DNA from: Thermomicrobiales bacterium
GTDB lineage: Bacteria > Chloroflexota > Chloroflexia > Thermomicrobiales > UBA6265
Length of the DNA: 64,000 bases
Assembly (NCBI GenBank): GCA_030447415.1
Contig: JAUJOZ010000001.1
Span: 248,001 to 312,000 of the forward strand
Direction: 5' to 3'
Below, piece by piece: positions 37,871 to 47,359 of the stretch. The notes below the pieces were generated by a model that searched no databases, was not told the origin of the DNA, and worked only from the letters and a program-made list of their open reading frames with translations. How positions within the stretch are numbered: the stretch's first letter is position 1; every line of letters starts with the position of its first letter. Position numbers and translations under genes: made by a program.

Positions 37871-38479
37871 GTGAACCGCCCCTTCGTCCTCGGCCTGACG
37901 GGCAACATTGCGTCCGGCAAGAGCACCGTCCTTGCGATGCTCACGGAACTCGGCGCGGTCCCCCTGGACGCCGACGCGGTCTACCACGAGTTGATCGTGC
38001 CCGGTGCCCCGCTCTGGCGTGCCATCCGGGATCGCTTCGGCGAGACGATAGTCGCCCCGGGCGGAGCGATCGACCGCCGTGCCCTCGGCGCCCTTGTCTT
38101 TGCCGATTCCGCTGCCCTTGCCGATCTCGACGCGCTTACCCATCCCGCGGTCGTCGCCGCCGTCCGGGACCGTCTTGCCGGCCTCGACGGAGGGATCGCC
38201 GTCGTCGACGCGGTTAAGCTGATCGAGAGTGGCATGGCCCAGGACTGCGATCGCGTTTGGCTGGTCGTTTCGGAGCCAGACCAGCAGGTCGAGCGCCTGA
38301 TGCGTCGCAACGGCCTCAGCCGGGACGAGGCCGAGCGCCGCGTCGCCGCTCAACCTCCCCTTGCTCCGAAGCTCCCGCTCGTCGACGCGGTTATCGACAA
38401 CAGCGGGACCCTGGAGGCAACGCGCGCACAGGTCGAGGCGGCGTGGCGAGCGCTGTCGGTCTCGGCCACCCCTCGGTAG
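37871..38479 (+). CDS. coaE: Dephospho-CoA kinase
   Basis: CoaE phosphorylates the 3'-hydroxyl of dephospho-CoA, the last step of coenzyme A synthesis. The 202-residue product has the P-loop 'GLTGNIASGKST', the substrate motif 'DADAVYHELI', 'LTHPAVVAAVRDRL', 'VVDAVKLIESGM' and the lid 'RLMRRNGLSRDEAERR'. GTG 37871 is used because it is placed just before the P-loop strand; the longer upstream frame overlaps the GNAT gene. Length and motifs are normal. Confidence 0.92.
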   Translation: MNRPFVLGLTGNIASGKSTVLAMLTELGAVPLDADAVYHELIVPGAPLWRAIRDRFGETIVAPGGAIDRRALGALVFADSAALADLDALTHPAVVAAVRDRLAGLDGGIAVVDAVKLIESGMAQDCDRVWLVVSEPDQQVERLMRRNGLSRDEAERRVAAQPPLAPKLPLVDAVIDNSGTLEATRAQVEAAWRALSVSATPR

Positions 38480-38629
38480 GAGCCCGACCGCCCATGCGAT
38501 GCGCGTCGCTGCGGACCGTCGGTGGCCCGCTCCGTGCAAAGCATCCGAGACCACGGATCGCCCGATCGGCAACGGTGGGGTGTCTTATCAGTGGCGGTGT
38601 AGCACGCATTCCAGGGAGGAACCCTGACC

Positions 38630-39244
38630 GTGGACGACCAGATTACGTTCGACGTCTACTTCGACTACGGCTGACCCTTTGTCTACAGCGCAGCGGTCTG
38701 GCTGCGTCAGGTCGGAGAGCAGATTGGCGACCGGCTGAGAGTCAACTGGCGCTACTTTCCGTTGGAGCAAGTCAACTCCGCCGAGGGGCCGGAGTGGAAG
38801 CTCTGGGAGCAGCCCGAGGGGTACCGCAGCCGCGGTCGGCCCGCATTCCACGCTGCTATTGCGGCCCGTAACCAGGGGGAGCATGCCTTCCTTCGCTTCC
38901 ACCACGCCCTGCTCCAGGCTAAGCACGAGGATGGCAAGGACCACGGCAAACGTGACACCCTGTTAGCCGTGGCCGATCAGGTGGGGCTCGACCGGGAGCA
39001 GTTCGAACGAGACATCGCGGACCGCTCGCTTCTCGCGAGGATCGGCGAGGACTACACCGACGCGCACGATCGGCTCGGCGTCTTCGGTACCCCAACCTTC
39101 GTCTTCCCGAACGGCGGGGCGGCGTACCTGAAGCTGACTCCACACGTCGTCCTCCCGGAGCCGCTGCCGCTCTTCGAGGAATTCGTCCGCACGGTGCGCG
39201 ATCGCCCGTACGTCGTCGAGATCAAGCGGCCGAGGATGGCGTAG
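38630..39244 (+). CDS. DsbA/FrnE-like oxidoreductase with an in-frame UGA, probable selenoprotein
   Basis: GTG 38630, placed 9 bases after GGGAGGA, opens a frame in which codon 15 is TGA (38672-38674). The frame then runs on to the stop at 39242-39244, giving 204 residues if TGA is read as selenocysteine. The sequence around it, 'FDVYFDYG-U-PFVYSAAVWL', matches the active-site start of DsbA/FrnE-type thioredoxin-fold proteins, where this position is the redox cysteine. The second active-site position is Val (U-P-F-V). The cis-proline loop is 'VFGTPTFVF' (P155). A hairpin with loop GGTCTG begins 13 nt after the TGA. Calling it a pseudogene with a nonsense mutation is the alternative, made unlikely by the hairpin and by the second UGA gene in this window. 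Confidence 0.85.
38688..38707 (+). promoter_or_regulatory. Bacterial SECIS element in the DsbA-like gene
   Basis: A 7-bp stem (38688-38694 with 38701-38707, one G-U pair) closes a 6-base loop GGTCTG. The first loop G is 21 nt after the TGA, within the spacing known for SelB-binding hairpins. The loop is the same as in the formate dehydrogenase gene of this window and in E. coli fdhF. Confidence 0.8.
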
Positions 39245-39403
39245 CGGGGGCGCAGTGATCGCCGCCGAGGCCACTCCCTGAACCGGGATATGGGCGCGGT
39301 CGATCGTGTCCGTATCTCGCCTGTCGTCATGCCAAACGCCAACCCGACATACCCGCATCCTCGCCAGGAGGTGCGTGAGCGGTCCGTTGGATACACTGTC
39401 CCC

Positions 39404-40426
39404 ATGAAGCCCCAGGCCGAGAGACAATCCCTCGTTCCCGCCAAACAGACCACGATAGACCCTGCAAAGATTGCCGCCGTCCAGGCGGGTCTCTTGGCGT
39501 GGTTCGAGGCGAACCGGCGCGACCTGCCGTGGCGCCACACCCGCGATCCCTATCACATCCTCGTGTCCGAGGTGATGCTCCAGCAGACGCAGGTGGATCG
39601 CGTCATCCCTTACTACCGCGCGTTCCTCGATTGCTTCCCAACCATCCAAGCGCTTGCCGCTGCTCCGGTGGCCGAGGTCATCAAAGCCTGGGCCGGCCTG
39701 GGCTACAACCGGCGTGCCGTCAACCTGCAACGGACGGCGCAGCACGTCACCACGGAACTGGGAGGTGTATTCCCGCGCGACGTCGCTGCGCTGCGCCGCT
39801 TGCCGGGCATCGGCCCGTACACCGCCGGGGCTATTGCCTGCTTCGCCTTCGAGGACGACGCCGCCTTCGTCGACACCAACATGCGGCGGGTGTTGCATCG
39901 TCTCTTCGTCGGCATCGACGTGCCCCGCCCCACCGCCAGCGAGCGTGAAGTGCTCGACCTCGCCGTCATCGCCGTGCCGCCCGGTCGTGGTTGGGCATGG
40001 AACCAGGCGTTGATCGAATTCGGAGCATTGGATTGCACCGCACGCCGGCCGGCCTGCGTCATCTGCCCCCTGCAAGCGGTGTGCTGCGCGTTTCCCGCCA
40101 TCCAGGGCGCAATCGCGGACGTGTCGCGCGGCGTACGGCTCAAGCCAGAAAGCGCGTTCAGCGGATCGAACCGCTATTACCGGGGACGGGTCCTTGCGGC
40201 ACTGCGTGATCTGCCGGTCGAGGCGGGGGAGAGCATCGACCTCCGCTCCCTGGGGCGGTGCGTCCGCGATGGCTTCACCGATGCCGACGTGCCATGGCTG
40301 TACGAGGTCGTTCAGGGCCTGGCGCGCGATGGCCTAGCGATGGCCGCCGAGGACGCGCCAGCCTACGATGCAGGCGCTGGCGATCCTTCTTCAGACTACG
40401 GCGATCTTCGCGTCAAGCTGCCGTAA
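39404..40426 (+). CDS. mutY: Adenine DNA glycosylase MutY, short form
   Basis: MutY removes adenine paired with 8-oxoguanine. The 340-residue product has the catalytic Glu56 in 'SEVMLQQTQV', the helix-hairpin-helix 'LPGIGPYTAGAIACFAF', the catalytic Asp157 in 'FVDTNMRR' and a 4Fe-4S cluster C211-x6-C218-x2-C221-x5-C227. The C-terminal MutT-like domain that reads the 8-oxoguanine strand is not recognisable; about 110 unrelated residues follow the cluster. ATG 39404 lies a few bases after a TACACT -10-like element and has no ribosome-binding site, so the message may be nearly leaderless. Confidence 0.9.
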   Translation: MKPQAERQSLVPAKQTTIDPAKIAAVQAGLLAWFEANRRDLPWRHTRDPYHILVSEVMLQQTQVDRVIPYYRAFLDCFPTIQALAAAPVAEVIKAWAGLGYNRRAVNLQRTAQHVTTELGGVFPRDVAALRRLPGIGPYTAGAIACFAFEDDAAFVDTNMRRVLHRLFVGIDVPRPTASEREVLDLAVIAVPPGRGWAWNQALIEFGALDCTARRPACVICPLQAVCCAFPAIQGAIADVSRGVRLKPESAFSGSNRYYRGRVLAALRDLPVEAGESIDLRSLGRCVRDGFTDADVPWLYEVVQGLARDGLAMAAEDAPAYDAGAGDPSSDYGDLRVKLP

Positions 40427-40581
40427 CAACGAGGCGCCAATGGTGCCGCTCCGCTTGCTCGCCACTGCGTGTCCCCTGCTCGGAGCAACTGGCTGATCCA
40501 CAGGTTCGTGCGACGATGAAGTCTGCCAAGGGCATGCATTGAGGGAGCTCGGACGAGGCGGATGCCCACCCGTCCGGGCGA

Positions 40582-41886
40582 TCAGGCGCTTCGCGCGGCC
40601 GCGGACGGGCGTTCCTCGCGTGAGAGCACATCGCGGCGGGCGCGGACAGCCGACGCCAGCTCCCGGAGGACCGGCACGGTCATGTCCCAGCCCATGCAGG
40701 CGTCGGTGATGCTCTGGCCGAAGGTGAGACGGGTGCGGTCGGTGAGCTCCTGGCGGCCGTCGAGGAGAAAACTCTCGAGCATGACGCCGATGATTCCCGA
40801 TTCACCCGCCGCCACCTGCTCGGCAATGACACGGGCAACGAGGGGTTGGCGGTGATAGTCCTTGGCGCTGTTGCCGTGGCTCGTGTCAATCATGACGCGC
40901 GGCGGCATGTGGGCGGCGCGGAGGACCGCGAGCGTGCGCTGGACGCCCTCGGCGTCGTAGTTCGGACCGTTACGGCCGCCGCGCAGAATGACGTGCGTAT
41001 CGCGGTTCCCGCGCGTCACCACGATCGCGGCCAGGCCCTGCTCGGTGACGCTCAAGAACTGGTGGGGGTAGGCGGCGGCGTTCATCGCGTCGACCGCCAT
41101 TTGAACGTCGCCACCGGTGCCATTCTTGAAGCCGACCGGCATGGACAGGCCCGAGGTCAGGTTGCGGTGGACCTGGCTTTCGGTGGTGCGGGCGCCGATC
41201 GCACCCCAGGTGACGGCGTCAGCGATGAACTGTGGGGTGATGGGGTCGAGAAACTCACACCCCGCCGGCAGGCCCAGGGCGATCACATCCAGGAGCAATC
41301 GCCGGGCGAGGTGTAGCCCCTCGTTAACGGCGAAGCTGCCGTCGAGGTGGGGGTCATTGATCAGCCCCTTCCAGCCGACGGTGGTGCGCGGCTTCTCAAA
41401 GTAGACGCGCATGACGATGCGGAGCTCACCGGTCAGCTCGTCCGCGAGCGACTTGAGGCGCCGGGCGTAGTCAAGGGCGGCATCGGTGTCGTGGATAGAG
41501 CAGGGACCGACGACGACAAGGAGGCGGTCGTCCGCCTCGTTCAGGATGCGGCTCACCTCGTGGCGGGTGCGGTGCACCGTGAGCGCGCCCTCCGCAGGGA
41601 GCGGCAACTGTTCAACCAGAATCGCGGGTGGCACCAAGGGCCGGATGCCGCCGATGCGCAGGTTGCTGGTGGCGGGCGGTGCCGTCGGGTGGGAACGGGC
41701 GATTCGAGCGACGCCGGGCATCGCGGCCAGTTGCTCGGCGGTGTCCGCGACGTTGTCGCCCGTGACCAGGATGATGCCGGGCTCAGTGTCGTCGAAGATG
41801 GTGGTTTCGAGGCCGGCTTCAGTCGCGCGTCGACGAACTGCGTCCACCGCTGCGCGGGAGGACCCACACTGCATCACCACCAGCAT
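40582..41886 (-). CDS. 3-deoxy-7-phosphoheptulonate (DAHP) synthase, hybrid domain make-up
   Basis: The enzyme condenses phosphoenolpyruvate and erythrose 4-phosphate, the first step of aromatic amino-acid synthesis. ATG 41886 follows GGAGGG. Residues 1-70 resemble the ferredoxin-like regulatory domain of type I-beta enzymes (as in Thermotoga). The catalytic barrel, however, has type I-alpha (AroFGH) signatures: 'VVVGPCSIHD', 'VYFEKPRTTVGWKGLINDP', 'ESQVHRNLTSGLSMPVGFKN' and 'MIDTSHGNSAKD'. Length is 434 residues, against about 350 for AroG. The fused domain suggests feedback control by an aromatic amino acid or prephenate, which is inference. Confidence 0.9.
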   Translation of the reverse strand: MLVVMQCGSSRAAVDAVRRRATEAGLETTIFDDTEPGIILVTGDNVADTAEQLAAMPGVARIARSHPTAPPATSNLRIGGIRPLVPPAILVEQLPLPAEGALTVHRTRHEVSRILNEADDRLLVVVGPCSIHDTDAALDYARRLKSLADELTGELRIVMRVYFEKPRTTVGWKGLINDPHLDGSFAVNEGLHLARRLLLDVIALGLPAGCEFLDPITPQFIADAVTWGAIGARTTESQVHRNLTSGLSMPVGFKNGTGGDVQMAVDAMNAAAYPHQFLSVTEQGLAAIVVTRGNRDTHVILRGGRNGPNYDAEGVQRTLAVLRAAHMPPRVMIDTSHGNSAKDYHRQPLVARVIAEQVAAGESGIIGVMLESFLLDGRQELTDRTRLTFGQSITDACMGWDMTVPVLRELASAVRARRDVLSREERPSAAARSA

Positions 41887-42476
41887 CTCGCGGTCCCTCC
41901 AAGCGTCCGGCGGGTTAACGTGTCCCTGCCGATGTGCCATCGGCGATGGCAAACAACGAACAGAGGCTCTCGCCCCTGCTTCCGGGTAATCGGTTTCAGG
42001 CCGCGTCGAGGCCGCTCGCCGTCGGAATGCCCGGCTCCCGTCCAACGATGCCAGTCACTCTAGCCAGGGCACAATTGTCGGGTCAAGCGCTTGGGGGACC
42101 GTGCGAGGTCTATACGGGCGTCGTGCGTGTCGCGCTGGGGCGGGCCCTTCGAGCTCTGGTGTACACGTTGGCGACCAACCCGAAGCGGAATCGACCGGGT
42201 GCTCGGCTCCCACGGGGTGGTCCAGAACCAGTTGAGCGACGGCCTGCCACCGCTCGTGGAAGCGCGGCCCGCGTACGACGCGAACAGGGCCGGGCGCGAC
42301 CGGAACGAGATTCAGGTCACCCTGGAGTCGGTGGGGTTAGGCAAACCCGCAAGCGTCGTTCCGGCCCGATGCGGCGGAGGGTCCTGGGCTCCGTGCCACC
42401 GGGCAGTGCGGCCCCGTGCGACCCCGCTTCAGGTCGCCCGTTCGCGAAGGCAACCAAAAGCGCGTCGTTTCCCACC
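41887..42476. other. Intergenic region
   Basis: About 590 bp between the DAHP synthase start and the DUF305 gene end. Open frames are present on both strands but none is convincing; a short minus-strand stretch near 42230 reads protein-like ('ERWQAVAQLVLDHP') and might be a gene relic. Confidence 0.4.
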
Positions 42477-43190
42477 TCAGCCGTCCCCGTGGTCGGCATC
42501 GTCACCCTGGTGCTCCGGCGGCGTGTCTGCAGGCGTCGCCGCGCCTTTCTGCTGGAGCAGCTGCTCCATCCACGTGACCTCGCTCTGCTGTCCCTGAAGG
42601 ATCGACTCCGCCAGGCGTCGTACCTCCTCCCGATCGGTGCGCTCCAGAATCGCCTGCGCCATCGGCACCCCGCCCTGGTGGTGGCGGATCATGAGGCGCA
42701 GGAACTCCAGGTCAGCTGCCGTCCCGGTCAGCCCTTCCAAGTGGGCGATCTCCTCCAGTGACGCCATTCCCGGCATTGGTCCCGTCGTGGGGTGGCCCAT
42801 CCAGGCCATCCGAGGCTGCTCACCGGTTGGCAGCAGATCCCACAGCTCCAGCCACCCCTGCATTTGGCCCACCTGGCCTTGCTGCGTGGTCACGACGTCG
42901 GTCGCCAGTGTGCGGACGAGCGGGTCATCTGTCCGCTCGAGAACGATCAATCCCATCTGGACCGCCTGCGTGTGGTGGTCCGTCATGTCCCTCAGGAATC
43001 CGGCTTCGGCAGAGCCGTCGCTCGGCGCTCGCGCCCCTGCGACGCGCCAGGTCAGCGCAGCGCTCGCGGCTGCCACGACGAGCAGCGCGGTCAGCGCCGC
43101 GGGGATGGTCCACGACCAACGACGGGTGCCAAAACCCGGCATGGCCGTCACGTCATCAGCTTGGTCGAGGTACGAGGATCGCGTGGTCAC
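42477..43190 (-). CDS. DUF305 membrane-anchored protein
   Basis: The 237-residue protein has one N-terminal membrane helix ('PAALTALLVVAAASAALTW') and an extracytoplasmic DUF305 domain, which is two ferritin-like repeats: 'FLRDMTDHHTQAVQMGLIVL' and 'FLRLMIRHHQGGVPMAQAIL'. The paired His-His and Met residues of these repeats are typical and could bind a metal; copper has been suggested for relatives, not shown here. GTG 43190 overlaps the stop of the upstream DUF3105 gene by one base (TAGTG), so translation is coupled. Confidence 0.88.
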   Translation of the reverse strand: MTTRSSYLDQADDVTAMPGFGTRRWSWTIPAALTALLVVAAASAALTWRVAGARAPSDGSAEAGFLRDMTDHHTQAVQMGLIVLERTDDPLVRTLATDVVTTQQGQVGQMQGWLELWDLLPTGEQPRMAWMGHPTTGPMPGMASLEEIAHLEGLTGTAADLEFLRLMIRHHQGGVPMAQAILERTDREEVRRLAESILQGQQSEVTWMEQLLQQKGAATPADTPPEHQGDDADHGDG

Positions 43191-44026
43191 TATCGGGTCG
43201 CCGTTGTCCCGCCGGTGCAGACGCCCCGCGGCTCCGGTGCCTCAGGGCTGCGACGGAAGCGACGGATGAACTGGTCGAGGCGCTCGTCGTCCACCGAGTC
43301 GAGCTGTACCTGGCGGTTCCAGGCAGAAGCGACGATGTTGACTCCGGCCGGCATCTCCGGGAAGGGACTGACGAGGAGGTAATCCTGGTCCTCCGCGCGC
43401 TGCTTCAACCTGTCCACTTGGTCCTGCGGCAGGTCCGTCCGATAGGTAATCCAGATCGCGCCGTGCTCCATCGAATGGACGCCGTGCTCGCTCCGAATCG
43501 GAGCGGCGTAGTAGCCGCAGTTCTGCCACGTCGGGTCGTGCTTTCCACCGACCGGCGGGGTCTCCGCATACGCTACCGTCTCACCCTGTGTCGTCGTGTG
43601 GTCGCCGCCCGCGTACTCGAACGTGCGTGTGTTCTCTGGGACGCGATTGAGTCGCCGGTCCTGGATGTAGTTGAAGGCGGCAAACCCGACTGCGACGAGT
43701 ACAAGTAGACCGAATGCCGCGAGGCCGATCCTGGTGAGAAGCCACATGCGGCGCTGCCGCTCGTAGGCCTTGAGGCGCTCGTCGCGCCGCTGGCGGATCA
43801 TCTCGGGACGGCGCTCGGCGCGGCGGGGCTGCACGTGGGACACCCCGGTCGGCCGTTTGACCTCGTCGGAGGCCTTCGTGCCGAGCGGACTTGACGTGGG
43901 CCGTTCGCCCTTGACGCCGCTGGCCGCTCCCTGATGCGGGCCGGTGGCGCCGGATCGGGCCGGCGTCGATCCGTCGTGGCCGGTCTTGGTCCGGGAACGA
44001 GGTTGCGAGTTTGGTCGGTTCGCCAT
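43190..44026 (-). CDS. DUF3105 membrane-anchored protein
   Basis: The 278-residue product starts at ATG 44026 after AAAGGA. A long basic, disordered N-terminus (about 115 residues) precedes a single membrane helix ('IGLAAFGLLVLVAVGFAAF') and a DUF3105 domain with its full signature: 'GGDHTTTQGETVAYAETPPV', 'GGKHDPTWQNCGYY' and 'GVHSMEHGAIWITY'. The biochemical role of DUF3105 is unknown; its conserved His and Cys residues suggest metal binding. DUF305 and DUF3105 genes are frequently neighbours. Confidence 0.88.
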   Translation of the reverse strand: MANRPNSQPRSRTKTGHDGSTPARSGATGPHQGAASGVKGERPTSSPLGTKASDEVKRPTGVSHVQPRRAERRPEMIRQRRDERLKAYERQRRMWLLTRIGLAAFGLLVLVAVGFAAFNYIQDRRLNRVPENTRTFEYAGGDHTTTQGETVAYAETPPVGGKHDPTWQNCGYYAAPIRSEHGVHSMEHGAIWITYRTDLPQDQVDRLKQRAEDQDYLLVSPFPEMPAGVNIVASAWNRQVQLDSVDDERLDQFIRRFRRSPEAPEPRGVCTGGTTATR

Positions 44027-44218
44027 GGTGTCCTTTCGTCGTCCGCCGGGCGTACTGGCATCCGCCCGCGCGAAGGGCGCACGATGTCCGTCATGGGGAC
44101 CAAGACATGAGGTCAAGTCCGGGAGAGGATGATACCATCCGTGCTTCGTCCGCTCACCCGGCGCCGCGGCGGTGTGGGCGACAGATCCCTTGTAGACACA
44201 ATCTAACATCGGACCACC

Positions 44219-47200
44219 ATGATCCTTATCCGCTCCCTTAGGCAAACCGTCAAGCGTCACGTCGGCGCTGTGCCCAACCCGATCTCGCGCGCGACTTCGA
44301 AGGCCCACGCCCGCATCCGTGACGCCGACGTGACCGTTAGCGTTTGTCCTTACTGCGCCGTCGGCTGCTCGCAGCTGGTCTACACGAAGGACGGACGCAT
44401 CGTCGACATTGAGGGAAACGGCGAGAGCCCGATCAATGCCGGCACCCTCTGCCCAAAGGGGGCGGCCACATTAGGGCTGGTGCACAACCCGCATCGCCTG
44501 ACCAAAGTCCACTACCGCCCCCCCTACGGCGACCGCTGGGAAGAGCGGCCGCTCGACTGGGCGATGGAGCGAATCGCCAGACTCGCGAAGGAGACGCGGG
44601 ACGCGGCCTACGAGGAGCGGGACGCGGACGGCACCCCGGTCAACCGCACCCTGGCGATCGGCCATCTCGGCGGCGCGACGCTCGACAACGAAGAGAACTA
44701 CCTCATCAAGAAGCTGTTCACGGCTGGGCTCGGTATCGTAGCGGTCGAGAACCAAGCTCGGATATGACACTCCTCGACGGTGCCCGGTCTGGGCGCCCGA
44801 CTTGGACGCGGCGGCGCGACGACCTACTTGCAGGATCTGGCCAACAGCGACTGCATCGTCATCATGGGCGCCAACATGGCGGAGAACCACCCGGTCGGGT
44901 TTCGCTTCGTCGTCCAGGCGCGTGAGCGCGGCGCCACGGTGATCCACGTCGATCCCCGTTTCACGCGCACATCCGCCCTCGCCGATGTCCACGTCCCCTT
45001 GCGCGCCGGCTCGGACCTCGTCTTCCTCGGTGCCCTCATCAACCACGTCATCGCCAATGAGCTCTACTTCGACGAGTACGTCCGCCATTTCACCAACGCC
45101 CCGGTCATCGTCACGCCCGAATTCCGGGACACGGAGGAGCTCGCCGGTCTCTTCTCGGGCTACGTCGCCGCAGAGCGGCGCTACGGCTTTGACACCTGGC
45201 GCTACGGGGGCCAGGCGGCAAAGCCTGCCCCGTCCGAGGACCACAATCAGGACGCCCAGGCGTACAGCCAGCGGGTGGGACAGACCGACCGCCCCCTCGA
45301 AACGGACCCGATGCTCGAGCACCCGCACTGCGTGTTTCAAATCGTCAAGCGCCACTTCGCCCGCTACACCCCGGAGATGGTCGAGGCGCTGTGTGGTGTC
45401 CCACGGGATCTGTTCCTGCGGGTCGCCGACGCGATCACGCGCAACTCGAATCGCGAGCGGACGACGTGCTTCGCCTACGCCGTCGCCTGGACCCAGCACA
45501 CGACCGGGACCCAAATCATTTCCTGCTGCGCCCTACTGCAGCTGCTGCTCGGCAACATCGGCCGGCCGGGCGGAGGCATCATGGCGCTGCGCGGCCACGC
45601 CACCATTCAGGGCAGCACCGATATTCCCACCCTCTACAACCTGCTCCCCGGCTACCTGCCGATGCCGAACACCGCGGAGGAGCACGGTTCGCTATCCGAC
45701 TACCTGGCGAGCGTGACGGCGCCGACCGGCTGGTGGAACAACGCCCCGAAGTACGCCGTGAGCCTGCTCAAGGCGTACTACGGCGACGCCGCGATGCCAG
45801 AGAACGACTTCGCCTACGACCTGCTGCCGAAGATCGGCGGCGATTATTCATTTCAACCGATGCTGCTGATGATGAAGGACGGCCTGATGAAGGGCCTGTT
45901 CTGCATGGGGCAGAATCCGGCCGTGGGCGGCCAGAACGCGGTCCTCGCTCGGCAGGCGCTTGCGAACCTCGACTGGCTTGTCGTCCGCGATGTCTTCGAA
46001 ACCGAGACCGCCACGTTCTGGCGCGACGCGCCGGAGGTCCGGGACGGGTCCAACCGCTCGACGGACATCAAGACCGAGGTGTTCCTCCTGCCAGCGGCGC
46101 TGACGCCGGAGAAGGACGGCTCCTACACCAACACCCAACGCCTGGTGCAGTGGCACGATCAGGCCATCGAGCCGCCCGGAGACGCCCGCTCTGAGGCCTG
46201 GTTCATAGATCGCCTCGCCCGTCGCCTGCGCCAGCTTTATGCGGGCGACGTATCCGCAAAGACACAACAGATTCGGGCCCTGACATGGAACTACCCCACC
46301 CACGGGCCACACGCCGAGCCAAACCTCGACGCGGTCGTGCGCGAGATCAACGGCTACACGGTTGCCGACGGACGTTTGGTCCCCGGCTACGACGCTCTCC
46401 AGGCCGACGGCAGCACCGCCTGCGGCTGCTGGATCTACTCCGGGATCATGCCGGACGCCTATCGAAACCTCGCCAAGCAGCGCGTCGGCGACAACCGAGC
46501 CGCGCTTGGTTGGGGCTTTGCCTGGCCTGCGAACCGGCGCATTCTCTACAACCGGGCTTCGGCCGATCCGGATGGGATGTCGTGGTCGGAGGAGAAGCGG
46601 TGGGTGTGGTGGGATGAGCAGGGTCAGTGCTGGAAGGGATATGACGTGCCGGACTTCCCGGTCGCCAAGCCGCCCTCCTATCGGCCCACCCCCGGGGCTC
46701 GCGGCATTGACGCCCACCCCGGTGATGCTCCGTTCGTCATGCTCGCGGATGGCAAGGGCCAGCTCTTCGCCGCCTCTGGGCTCCGCGACGGCCCCCTCCC
46801 AACCCACTACGAGCCCTGGGAAACGCCCGTCGCCAACCGCCTTTACCCTCAGCAACCACGGAGCCCGGTTGCCAAGCTCCACGATCGCGCCGACAACCGC
46901 TACCACGAGCTGCGCGACCCGCGCTTCCCCCACGTGCTTACAACGTATCGCCTCACCGAGCATCACACCGCCGGGGCGATGTCTCGCTTCGTGCCCTGGC
47001 TCGCCGAGCTCCAACCGGAGGGCTTCGCCGAGATCGATCCCCAACTGGCCGGCGCGCACGGTATCGCGAACGGCGATTGGGTGACGATTAGCACCCTGCG
47101 CGGCGCCATCGAGGCTCGCGTTCTCGTCACCCATCGCCTGCGGCCTCTGGATGTCGACGGCCGCCGCCTGCATCAGATCGGGCTGCCATGGCACTTCGGC

Positions 47201-47359
47201 TATGCCGGGATCGCCAGGGGCGGCATCGCCAACGACCTCAGTGCTCTGGTCGAGGATCCGAACTCCTTGATCCATGAGGCGAAGGCGTTTACCTGTGCCG
47301 TCCGCAAAGGCCGGCTGCAGGATGCGGACCGACCGCCGAGCATCGGGAGCGGCGGCTGA
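44219..47359 (+). CDS. fdhA: Formate dehydrogenase catalytic subunit, selenocysteine-containing
   Basis: This molybdenum or tungsten bis-pterin enzyme oxidises formate to CO2. The frame has TGA at 44765-44767 (codon 183) in the context 'ENQARI-U-HSSTVPGLGA', exactly where formate dehydrogenases have selenocysteine; it continues without another stop to 47359, total 1046 residues. An N-terminal 4Fe-4S site is 'CPYCAVGC...LCPKG'. No twin-arginine signal is visible at the N-terminus, unlike E. coli FdnG. The ATG 44219 has no ribosome-binding site. It is followed by the FeS subunit (1-bp overlap) and an NrfD-type membrane subunit. A hairpin with loop GGTCT follows the TGA. Confidence 0.93.
44779..44797 (+). 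promoter_or_regulatory. Bacterial SECIS element in fdhA
   Basis: A 7-bp stem (44779-44785 with 44791-44797, one G-U pair) closes the 5-base loop GGTCT, whose first G is 19 nt after the TGA. This matches the classical E. coli fdhF element in loop sequence and spacing. Confidence 0.88.

Noticed and set aside
38630-38674. DsbA-like gene as a pseudogene with a nonsense codon
   Set aside because: The TGA falls exactly on the redox cysteine position, is followed by a SECIS-like hairpin, and another Sec gene exists in the window.
44219-44767. Separate 182-codon protein ending at 44767
   Set aside because: The frame continues without interruption as formate dehydrogenase after the Sec codon.
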